Source of the DNA: Bacteroidales bacterium
Lineage (GTDB): Bacteria > Bacteroidota > Bacteroidia > Bacteroidales > GCA-2748055
Direction of reading: 5' to 3'
Assembly (NCBI GenBank): GCA_029934875.1
Contig: JAOZLK010000045.1
Coordinates: 1 to 5,077, forward strand
DNA: 5,077 nt
Shown: positions 1 to 5,077 of the stretch, piece after piece
How the letters are laid out: every line of letters starts with the position of its first letter
Position numbering within the stretch: the stretch's first letter is position 1
Notes under the pieces: model-generated
Told to the model about the DNA's origin: nothing
Seen by the model: only the letters and a program-made list of their open reading frames with translations
Databases searched by the model: none
Program-made: the position numbers and the translations under genes

Positions 1-125
1 GTAAGTTCGATACCCCAGTATTCATTCACAGCAGGATGGACTGGTGCCAGGGCGGGTTTCTCAGTGGGAATGTTGCATTGAGAGACAAACAATACAAGGC
101 TTAATATAAAAAAGGCTTTCTTCAT
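1..125 (-). CDS. Lipoprotein N-terminus, probable prolyl oligopeptidase (S9) family, partial
   Basis: Reading leftward from an ATG at 125, an open frame runs to the window edge and encodes 41 residues, so only the N-terminus is present. It starts MKKAFFILSLVLFVSQC: a Lys-Lys n-region, a hydrophobic core at residues 4-15 and a cysteine at 17, which together resemble a lipoprotein signal peptide (signal peptidase II). The residue before the Cys is Gln, which is not the usual Gly/Ala/Ser, so lipidation is likely but not certain. The mature part contains HPAVNEYWGIEL (residues 30-41). This resembles the start of the N-terminal segment of S9A prolyl oligopeptidases, where a 'HPvtdeYfGvkv' stretch normally leads into DPYRWLE. 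That next stretch lies outside the window, so the peptidase call is inference. There is no Shine-Dalgarno sequence, only an A-rich AAAAAG before the ATG. The gene follows the slipin on the same strand after 99 bp. Confidence 0.6.
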   Translation of the reverse strand, partial: MKKAFFILSLVLFVSQCNIPTEKPALAPVHPAVNEYWGIEL

Positions 126-137
126 CTTTTTAGGGCT

Positions 138-166
138 AAATTTTATGGTGTAAGACAGTCATTCAA
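138..166 (-). promoter_or_regulatory. Weak promoter candidate for the lipoprotein gene
   Basis: On the minus strand a TTG (166-164) is followed after 18 bases by TAAAATTT (145-138), twelve bases before the ATG at 125. This is an imperfect match to the Bacteroidota pattern TTTG...TAnnTTTG: it has an extra base between TA and TTT, and no final G. It would give the lipoprotein gene its own promoter, separate from the slipin. It is AT-rich sequence where chance matches are common. Confidence 0.2.
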
Positions 167-211
167 TTTAAAGACTGTAAACATGAATACCAGCTGTTTG
201 TTCATTTACAG
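155..211 (-). repeat. Two overlapping inverted repeats between slipin and lipoprotein genes
   Basis: On the minus strand, CTGTAAATGAA (211-201) can pair with TTCATGTTTACAG (187-175), giving eleven base pairs with a two-base bulge and a 13-base loop. A second stem pairs ACAGTC (178-173) with GACTGT (160-155) across a 12-base loop. The two stems share bases 175-178, so they cannot both form completely. The first stem starts 14 bases after the slipin stop and is followed by TCTTT rather than a strong T-run, so it is at best a weak terminator. The arrangement could also be an attenuator-like switch ahead of the lipoprotein gene, or simply chance in AT-rich DNA. Confidence 0.35.
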
Positions 212-224
212 CCATTTATGAGAG

Positions 225-1151
225 CTACTTCTTACTTGCATCGAATACCTTGGTAGCTGTTGCGATAATGCTGGATATATCAGCCAGGTTGGCTGGCATG
301 ATCATGGTATTGGACTCTTTGGCAAGTTTTCCAAACTCGGTCAGGTACTGCTCGGCTATCCTCAGGTTCACGGCATCTTTTCCTCCCTGCTCGTTTATGG
401 CAAGAGCAATGGCCCTGATACCATTGGCGGTGGCTCCCGCGACCTGCTCAATCTCAGAGGCCCGACCGGCTGCCTCGTTGATCCTTTTCTGCATCTCTCC
501 CTCAGACTCGGCGATTGCTTCCTGTTTTGAACCTTCAGCTACATTAATTTTTGCCTGCTTCTCCCCTTCCGACTCGGCAATGACGGCCCGTTTCTCCCGC
601 TCGGCACGCATCTGCTTCTCCATGGCATCTTTAATGCTCTGGGGAGGGATGATGTTCTTGACCTCATAACGGGATACCTTGACACCCCAGGAATCACTGG
701 CCTTATCCACTGCGGAAACGATGCTGTTATTAATGGTCTCTCGCTCCTCAAAGGTTCTGTCAAGCTCCAGCTTCCCGATAATACTCCTCATGGTGGTCTG
801 GGCAATCTGAATGGAAGCGAACTGGTAATTGTCAATTCCATAGGATGCCTTGGCAGGATCAATCACCTGCAAATACAGGATTCCGTCAACCTCAACAGAG
901 ATATTATCCCTGGTGATGCAGATCTGCGATGCCACATCGATCGCCTGTTCCTTCAGGGTATGCCTGTAACGAACCCGGTCGATAAAAGGGACCAGCACAT
1001 TAAAGCCGGCCATCAGGGTGATCCTGTATTTTCCAAGTCGCTCTACAATATAGGCCCTCCTCTGGGGAACTACCTTGATTGAGGATAATAAAATAATAAG
1101 CGCCAGCAGAATCAGGCCGACATAAACGAGGGTGAGTGCATTCATTTCCAT
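225..1151 (-). CDS. Paraslipin-type SPFH/stomatin-prohibitin family membrane protein
   Basis: A 308-residue membrane-anchored scaffold of the SPFH (band 7) superfamily, of the same type as E. coli QmcA/YbbK and mitochondrial SLP-2. Such proteins form large oligomers in membrane microdomains and influence membrane proteins and proteases. Visible parts in order: an N-terminal membrane anchor (residues 6-23); the entry to the band 7 domain (VVPQRRAYIVERLGKY, 27-42); VPFIDRV (54-60); the signature DGILYLQVIDPAKASYG (89-105); AQTTMRSIIGKLELDRTF (117-134); WGVKVSRYEVKNIIPP (155-170); an Ala/Glu-rich helical region (175-245) with 11-residue periodicity; and a conserved tail, IMPANLADISSIIA (284-297). 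The length is normal for the family. The frame opens with ATG codons at 1151 and 1145 and either could be used; neither has a Shine-Dalgarno sequence. The NfeD gene lies 45 bp upstream on the same strand, the usual partner, so the two are probably one operon. The exact substrate or client is unknown. Confidence 0.95.
   Translation of the reverse strand: MEMNALTLVYVGLILLALIILLSSIKVVPQRRAYIVERLGKYRITLMAGFNVLVPFIDRVRYRHTLKEQAIDVASQICITRDNISVEVDGILYLQVIDPAKASYGIDNYQFASIQIAQTTMRSIIGKLELDRTFEERETINNSIVSAVDKASDSWGVKVSRYEVKNIIPPQSIKDAMEKQMRAEREKRAVIAESEGEKQAKINVAEGSKQEAIAESEGEMQKRINEAAGRASEIEQVAGATANGIRAIALAINEQGGKDAVNLRIAEQYLTEFGKLAKESNTMIMPANLADISSIIATATKVFDASKK
450..581 (-). repeat. Four 11-residue repeats in the slipin coiled-coil region
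   Basis: Slipin residues 191-234 divide into four undecads: IAESEGEKQAK, INVAEGSKQEA, IAESEGEMQKR and INEAAGRASEI. Each starts with Ile and is Glu/Ala-rich. Units 1 and 3 share IAESEGE, and the DNA word GACTCGGC recurs on the plus strand exactly 66 bases apart (505 and 571), so the pattern is also a 22-residue tandem duplication. Eleven-residue periodicity is typical of the long helix that forms the wall of SPFH oligomers, so this is structural and not a mobile repeat. Confidence 0.8.
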
Positions 1152-1196
1152 CGAAATTGGTTATTGGTTAATTGTAACTATCTTATCCTTAGCTTT

Positions 1197-1637
1197 TTAG
1201 CCTGGTTTAACGTCCAGGATCAGGCTCTCTTTTCCTACGATGGTTACCCACTGGTTTTTCTTCAGCGGTGCTTCACACCTGGCCGACCACTGGGTCCCTT
1301 TAAATTCTATTCTTCCTCTGCCATCCTTAAAATCTTCGATGACTTTTCCTTTCCGCCCAGTGAACTCTTCCAACTGGTCCTCTGTATTTCCACGCTTTCG
1401 ATCAAAGAACTTTCGTTTAAGATACTTTCGAAGCAATACCAGGCCCAGTAAAGAGGCCACCAGGAATATCAGGATTTGCCAGTTCAGGTTGAAATCATGT
1501 ATGACGCAGGCTAGGGCTGTAACCCAGGCTCCGGCACCAAAAAACAGGATCACCAAACCAGGTAGTACAAGTTCAAGTAAAAGCAGCCCCAGGCCTATCA
1601 GGAACCAAATGACTGCAGGATCAGATAATATGTCCAT
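1197..1637 (-). CDS. Short-form NfeD family membrane protein (YbbJ-like)
   Basis: A 146-residue NfeD-family protein of the short type, which lacks the N-terminal ClpP-like protease domain of long NfeD proteins. Hydrophobic segments lie at about residues 8-24, 26-46 and 53-70, followed by a basic stretch (KYLKRKFFDRKRG, 71-83) that probably faces the cytoplasm. The C-terminal part (about 90-146) fits the small beta-barrel (OB-fold) domain of the family: FTGRKGKVIEDF, then GRGRIEFKGTQWSARCE, then a closing QWVTIVGKESLILDVKP. Family members work with an adjacent SPFH protein, as YbbJ does with QmcA in E. coli, and the slipin here follows 45 bp downstream on the same strand. The proposed role is assembly or modulation of the slipin complex in the membrane; the biochemical activity of short NfeD proteins is not settled. 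The start is the ATG at 1637, which places the first membrane segment near the N-terminus. Confidence 0.93.
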   Translation of the reverse strand: MDILSDPAVIWFLIGLGLLLLELVLPGLVILFFGAGAWVTALACVIHDFNLNWQILIFLVASLLGLVLLRKYLKRKFFDRKRGNTEDQLEEFTGRKGKVIEDFKDGRGRIEFKGTQWSARCEAPLKKNQWVTIVGKESLILDVKPG

Positions 1638-1654
1638 TTATTGGGATTTTTCTA

Positions 1655-1684
1655 CAATTTAAAGAAAATTCATGAAAAAATCAA
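1655..1684 (-). promoter_or_regulatory. Weak promoter candidate for the nfeD-slipin operon
   Basis: On the minus strand, TTG (1684-1682) is followed after 20 bases by TAAATTG (1661-1655), about 17 bases before the NfeD ATG at 1637. The spacing suits a Bacteroidota promoter, but the second box matches TAnnTTTG only partly. A promoter is expected somewhere here because the operon diverges from ppk1; this is the best candidate seen. Confidence 0.25.
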
Positions 1685-1690
1685 TCCGGC

Positions 1691-1720
1691 GAAGGCTTGT
1701 ATTGAAATACAAATTCCTTC
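1691..1720. promoter_or_regulatory. 30-bp interrupted palindrome, possible operator
   Basis: The core is a perfect 7-2-7 inverted repeat, TTGTATT (1697-1703), GA, AATACAA (1706-1712). It is flanked by a second matching pair of arms, GAAGG (1691-1695) and CCTTC (1716-1720), separated from the core by C on the left and ATT on the right. Twelve base pairs of symmetry in 30 bases are thus centred at 1704-1705, between the divergent nfeD and ppk1 genes and 3 bp upstream of the proposed ppk1 -33 box. This position fits a dimeric transcription factor site acting on ppk1, nfeD or both. No regulator is identified. With no T-run on either strand it does not look like an intrinsic terminator. Confidence 0.45.
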
Positions 1721-1723
1721 CAA

Positions 1724-1755
1724 TTGTGAGCTTTACCAAACTATCCTTACCTTTG
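1724..1755 (+). promoter_or_regulatory. Bacteroidota-type promoter for ppk1
   Basis: TACCTTTG at 1748-1755 matches the Bacteroidota -7 consensus TAnnTTTG exactly. A TTG at 1724-1726 lies 21 bases upstream, suitable for the -33 box. Transcription would begin near 1761-1763, giving a very short leader of about ten bases before the ATG at 1773. No Shine-Dalgarno sequence is visible in that leader. Confidence 0.55.
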
Positions 1756-1772
1756 AAGACTGACTACTAACT

Positions 1773-3851
1773 ATGGGAAAATACCAATACATTAACAGGG
1801 ACATCAGCTGGCTCTCTTTCAACTTCAGGGTTCTCCAGGAGGCGATGGACAAAACGCTACCCCTTTTCGAACGCATTAAGTTCCTTGCCATTTACTCCAA
1901 CAACACAGAGGAGTTTTACCAGGTAAGGGTGAGCTATTACAAGCATATGCTTCGCCATCTGAAAGAATTTCCGAGTCAGCACATTCAAGATGTGGACCCG
2001 GCAGGAATTATCCGGCAGATCAACGAAATCGTGACCAATCAGCAGTCAATTTTCCACATGATCTTTGAACATGAAATTCTCCCGGATCTGAGAAAGAACA
2101 ACATCATTGTTGTTAATGATAATGACAGGCTGACCAAGCAGCAGCAGCAATATATCAGGGAGGTATTTTATTCCGACCTGATCACTTCCATCCAACCAAT
2201 CATTTTGGTCAAAGGAAAAGTAAGGCCCTTCCTTAAAACCGGCCATCCGTACATGGCCATGGAAATGGTCAGCCATGAAAACATGGGCAAACAGAGAAGA
2301 AAACGTTATAGCATTGTTAAGATTCCCACAGACCATAACTTCTCCAGGTTCATTGAACTTCCAGGAAAGGATGACAAACACTACATTATGTTCCTCGAGG
2401 ATGTAATCATGCGCCACATGGATGCCATATTCCCGGGCTATAAGGTTTTAAACTGGTACTCTCTAAAGCTAACCAGGGATGCTGATATGGATTACGATGA
2501 TTTTGAAGGAGATGACCTGATCGATGCCATTGACCGGATCAGGTCGCATCGTTCAGTGGGAAAACCAAACCGTTTCCAGTATGACAGGAAGATGCCCGAA
2601 AAACTTCTTGAGTATCTGAGAAGCTCCTTCCAAATTTCAAAGGACCTTTTGGTAATGGGTGGTAGCAGGCATAATTTCAGGGACTTTTTTAGCTTCCCCA
2701 ACCCGCTCTATCCGGAAATGGAAATTGATAACCTTCCGCCAGTACCCATTCCCTCACTCTCAAACCTTAAGAAACCCATTGCGGCCCAGATCAGTAAGAT
2801 GGATTACCTGCTCAGTGTACCCTATCAACCCTTTGAACATTACCTGAGATTTTTACGGGAGGCAGCTGTGGATCCTACTGTCGTGGAGATAAAATCGACG
2901 CAATACAGGGTTTCGGACCATTCCGTTGTTGTCAACTCACTTATTGATGCTGCAGAAAACGGGAAAAAGGTTACGGTATTTGTGGAGTTGAAAGCACGCT
3001 TTGATGAGGAGGCCAACCTTAAGTGGGCCAATGAAATGACCAAAGCAGGAATCGACATCATCTATAGCATCCCCAACCTGAAGGTCCATGCCAAAATTGC
3101 ACTGGTGATCCGGGAGAAAGGGTCAAAACATGGCGATCAGGTCTACCTGGGAACGGGTAATTTCAATGAAAAAACTGCAAGGATTTACTGTGACCACGGG
3201 CTCTTTACTTCAAATCCGGAATTATTAAAAGACGTTAAGAATCTATACAGATACCTGGAAGATCAGACATTTAAGCCCAAATTCCATCACATCCTGGTTC
3301 CGGTTTTCAATATGGTTGAAGGATTCAAGAAGTTGATCAACCAGGAAATAAAAATTGTCAAAAAAGGAGGGATAGGCTATATCCTGTTAAAAATGAACGG
3401 GCTCCAGGATGGAGAGATGGTAAGTGCGCTCTACAAGGCCAGTGAAGCCGGTGTAAAAGTGGACCTGATTATCCGTGGAGTATGCACCTTGAAACCAGGC
3501 CAGCCCTACAGTAAAAACATCAGGGTGATAAGAATTGTAGACAGATTCCTTGAACATGCCAGGGTATTTGTTTTCCTTAATAACGGAGCACACAAGGTAT
3601 ACATGGGCTCCGCCGACTGGATGAAAAGGAACCTCAGGCGCCGGGTGGAATGTATCTTCCCTGTATATGACCCGGATGCAAAAAAGGAGATCCTTGATAT
3701 TCTGAACATCCAGCTTTCAGACAATGTGAAGGCCTGCGAACTTGATGAAAAACTGTCCAATAACCGGATTATCACCAACGGCCCGGATATAAGGTCGCAG
3801 ATCGCCACCTATGAGTACTTCCATAAAAAATATGGACATCAGGAGCCCTGA
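1773..3851 (+). CDS. ppk1: Polyphosphate kinase 1
   Basis: Reversibly transfers the terminal phosphate of ATP to inorganic polyphosphate, which serves as phosphate and energy store and in stress responses. At 692 residues it has the standard PPK1 length and all four domains: an N domain (about 1-105, beginning YINRDISWLSFNFRVLQEA), a head domain (about 106-315), and the two phospholipase D-like catalytic domains C1 (about 316-500) and C2 (about 501-692). The autophosphorylated histidine is His439 in LKVHAK, and the second catalytic histidine is His595 in RFLEHARV. Arg379 (QYRVS) and Arg409 (KARFDEEAN) correspond to the E. coli active-site arginines. Tyr472, GTGNFNEKTAR (460-470), Arg568 (IIRGVCTLKPG) and GSADWMKRNLRRRVE (612-626) are also present. 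The N-terminal motif usually read as NNLDEF is NNTEEF (43-48) here. The ATG at 1773 aligns with the E. coli start. meaB follows after 31 bp. Confidence 0.98.
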   Translation: MGKYQYINRDISWLSFNFRVLQEAMDKTLPLFERIKFLAIYSNNTEEFYQVRVSYYKHMLRHLKEFPSQHIQDVDPAGIIRQINEIVTNQQSIFHMIFEHEILPDLRKNNIIVVNDNDRLTKQQQQYIREVFYSDLITSIQPIILVKGKVRPFLKTGHPYMAMEMVSHENMGKQRRKRYSIVKIPTDHNFSRFIELPGKDDKHYIMFLEDVIMRHMDAIFPGYKVLNWYSLKLTRDADMDYDDFEGDDLIDAIDRIRSHRSVGKPNRFQYDRKMPEKLLEYLRSSFQISKDLLVMGGSRHNFRDFFSFPNPLYPEMEIDNLPPVPIPSLSNLKKPIAAQISKMDYLLSVPYQPFEHYLRFLREAAVDPTVVEIKSTQYRVSDHSVVVNSLIDAAENGKKVTVFVELKARFDEEANLKWANEMTKAGIDIIYSIPNLKVHAKIALVIREKGSKHGDQVYLGTGNFNEKTARIYCDHGLFTSNPELLKDVKNLYRYLEDQTFKPKFHHILVPVFNMVEGFKKLINQEIKIVKKGGIGYILLKMNGLQDGEMVSALYKASEAGVKVDLIIRGVCTLKPGQPYSKNIRVIRIVDRFLEHARVFVFLNNGAHKVYMGSADWMKRNLRRRVECIFPVYDPDAKKEILDILNIQLSDNVKACELDEKLSNNRIITNGPDIRSQIATYEYFHKKYGHQEP

Positions 3852-3882
3852 GGAAAGCCTCCCTTAAACTGAATTATTTGGC

Positions 3883-4974
3883 ATGACCGGATACCTATCA
3901 AAAAAATCTGCCCTTTCCGTAAGTAAAGGGGTGGCCCAGCCGGAAGCTGTAAGCAACGAGGCTGTGAACAGGCTAAAAAAAGCCATAAAGGGCAAGCCAT
4001 CTGCCTCCCTGCTTTTTGAGGGAATTCGCTCAGCCGATATCAGCTCCCTGGGGAGAGCCATAACCCTTGTGGAAAGCTCCCACCATAAACACCAGTCAGA
4101 AGCGCAAAAACTGATCTCCTTCTGTCTTCCCTTTTCAGGCAATGCATTGCGGGTGGGAATCACCGGAGTTCCGGGAGCTGGTAAAAGTACTTTTATCGAG
4201 GCCCTGGGTAAACACATTATTGACTCAGGAGGAAAACTTGCCGTACTTGCGGTCGATCCCAGCAGTGAACGCTCAAAGGGAAGTATCTTAGGTGATAAAA
4301 CCAGGATGGAAGAGCTGGCAGGAAGATCCGAAGCTTTTATCAGGCCCTCACCTTCAGGCGGCACCCTGGGTGGGGTGGCCAGAAAAACCCGCGAGACCAT
4401 AATTCTCTGTGAAGCCGCCGGTTTTGATACCATCTTTGTGGAAACAGTTGGTGTGGGGCAGTCCGAAACTGCCGTGCACAGCATGGTCGATTTTTTCCTG
4501 CTGATCATGATTGCAGGTGCAGGAGATGAACTCCAGGGTATTAAAAGGGGCATCATGGAAATGGCCGATGCGATTTTGATCAATAAGGCCGACGGGAATA
4601 ATATACAGAAAGCCAAAAGAGCCCAGGCAGAATTCACCAATGCCCTCCACCTCTTCCCCCCTTCCCGCTCAGGTTGGTCTCCCGGGGTTTCCACCTGCTC
4701 ATCCCTGTATCAAACGGGCATCAGTGAGGTATGGGATATGATCCGGGCTTACAAGGAATTTGTATCTGGCAATGGCTTTCTTTCAGAAAGACGCAAAGAG
4801 CAATCCAGGCACTGGATGTACGAATCCATTCGAGATGGGATCTACAGGCATGTTTTCACTGACCCGGCCATGCAAAAAGAACTAAGGGCTCTTGAAGATT
4901 CAATTGCAGCTGGAGAGATAACCTCCCATATGGCTGCCACAACTATTTTGAACAAGTTTAAATCAGGACAATAA
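3883..4974 (+). CDS. meaB: Methylmalonyl-CoA mutase-associated GTPase MeaB
   Basis: A G3E-family P-loop GTPase (formerly ArgK), the bacterial counterpart of human MMAA. It binds methylmalonyl-CoA mutase, gates adenosylcobalamin delivery and protects the mutase from inactivation, supporting the succinyl-CoA/propionate route. Motifs in the 363 residues: Walker A GVPGAGKS (95-102); VDPSSERSKGSILGDKTRM (124-142) with the family DPSS; RPSPSGGTLGGVARKTRE (154-171); switch region ETVGVGQSE (187-195); GAGDELQGIKRGIMEMAD (212-229); and the guanine-specificity motif NKADG (234-238). A C-terminal helical region (about 280-363) fits the dimerisation arm. The first 40 or so residues are a poorly conserved, basic extension. 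The ATG at 3883 is the only plausible start: an in-frame TAA lies at 3865 and the next Met is residue 142. It lies 31 bp after ppk1 with no terminator between, so co-transcription is likely. No mutase subunit gene is in the window. Confidence 0.96.
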   Translation: MTGYLSKKSALSVSKGVAQPEAVSNEAVNRLKKAIKGKPSASLLFEGIRSADISSLGRAITLVESSHHKHQSEAQKLISFCLPFSGNALRVGITGVPGAGKSTFIEALGKHIIDSGGKLAVLAVDPSSERSKGSILGDKTRMEELAGRSEAFIRPSPSGGTLGGVARKTRETIILCEAAGFDTIFVETVGVGQSETAVHSMVDFFLLIMIAGAGDELQGIKRGIMEMADAILINKADGNNIQKAKRAQAEFTNALHLFPPSRSGWSPGVSTCSSLYQTGISEVWDMIRAYKEFVSGNGFLSERRKEQSRHWMYESIRDGIYRHVFTDPAMQKELRALEDSIAAGEITSHMAATTILNKFKSGQ

Positions 4975-4995
4975 AGCTCCTGAACGCTGTCAGAA

Positions 4996-5009
4996 AACTA
5001 TAAATAGTT
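4996..5009. repeat. Short AT-rich perfect palindrome downstream of meaB
   Basis: AACTAT (4996-5001), AA, ATAGTT (5004-5009) is a perfect 6-2-6 inverted repeat in the 67-bp gap between meaB and the next gene. It is too AT-rich and lacks a following T-run, so it is not a convincing terminator; a protein-binding site or chance are the alternatives. A 4-bp pair, CTGA (4980-4983) and TCAG (4990-4993), precedes it but is too short to interpret. No clear terminator or TAnnTTTG promoter was seen in this gap. Confidence 0.25.
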
Positions 5010-5041
5010 GTAACATTGCGCCTTAATTTAAAATCCGAAAA

Positions 5042-5077
5042 ATGCGAAATCTTATTCTATCACTTTTGGCCATGCTG
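5042..5077 (+). CDS. Start of a probable exported or membrane protein, partial
   Basis: An ATG at 5042 opens a frame that runs off the window after 12 codons, MRNLILSLLAML. One basic residue followed by a continuous hydrophobic run is typical of the beginning of a signal peptide or first membrane segment. An A-rich stretch (CCGAAAA) precedes the ATG, as is common for Bacteroidota starts without a Shine-Dalgarno sequence. It is on the same strand as meaB, 67 bp downstream. Twelve residues are too few to name a family. Confidence 0.5.
   Translation, partial: MRNLILSLLAML

Noticed and set aside
250..669. 139-codon open frame on the plus strand opposite the slipin
   Set aside because: Fully antisense to a conserved SPFH gene, with a low-complexity Ala/Ser/Phe-rich translation; a shadow frame.
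1164..1662. Open frames on the plus strand opposite nfeD (1164-1451 and 1240-1662)
   Set aside because: They overlap the conserved nfeD frame on the other strand and show no family features.
1733..1751. TTACC repeated at 1733 and 1747 as a possible Pho-box-like direct repeat before ppk1
   Set aside because: The period is 14 rather than 11 bases, the repeat is only five bases long, and the second copy is part of the proposed -7 box.
3875..3880. TATTTG just before meaB as a promoter -7 box
   Set aside because: It lacks the two bases between TA and TTTG, and it ends three bases before the start codon, too close for a normal transcription start.
3864..4694. 276-codon open frame on the minus strand opposite meaB
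   Set aside because: It lies antisense to a clearly conserved GTPase, its translation is Ser/Pro-rich with no recognisable domain, and it is explained by the codon use of meaB.
4975..5041. Intrinsic terminator after meaB
   Set aside because: The inverted repeats here are short and AT-rich and none is followed by a run of T.

Overview
The window looks like chromosomal DNA from a member of the Bacteroidota, possibly Bacteroidales. This is inferred from four things: no gene start has a convincing Shine-Dalgarno sequence; a TAnnTTTG-type promoter precedes the main plus-strand gene; the first gene encodes a Bacteroidota-style lipoprotein N-terminus; and the NfeD, slipin, PPK1 and MeaB proteins read as ordinary members of families common in that phylum. 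No rRNA or tRNA gene, mobile element, CRISPR array or phage gene was seen.

Layout. Two gene groups diverge from a 135-bp intergenic region at 1638-1772. Leftward (minus strand) runs a short-form NfeD membrane protein (1637-1197), then after 45 bp a paraslipin-type SPFH protein (1151-225). After a further 99 bp with overlapping inverted repeats comes the first 41 codons of a lipoprotein (125 to the window edge) that probably begins a prolyl-oligopeptidase-family peptidase. Rightward (plus strand) runs polyphosphate kinase ppk1 (1773-3851), then after 31 bp the methylmalonyl-CoA mutase chaperone GTPase meaB (3883-4974). After 67 bp the first 12 codons of an exported or membrane protein begin at 5042 and run off the window.

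How the genes relate. NfeD and the slipin are a well-known membrane partner pair, comparable to YbbJ and QmcA of E. coli. PPK1 makes inorganic polyphosphate from ATP. MeaB protects and loads the B12-dependent methylmalonyl-CoA mutase, but no mutase gene is visible here. The ppk1-meaB pair is probably co-transcribed; a functional link between them is not established.

The most notable non-coding signal is a 30-bp interrupted palindrome at 1691-1720 in the divergent intergenic region, just upstream of a good ppk1 promoter candidate. Overall this is a housekeeping region. I found no evidence of an undescribed multi-gene system, and the findings are modest regulatory or architectural observations.
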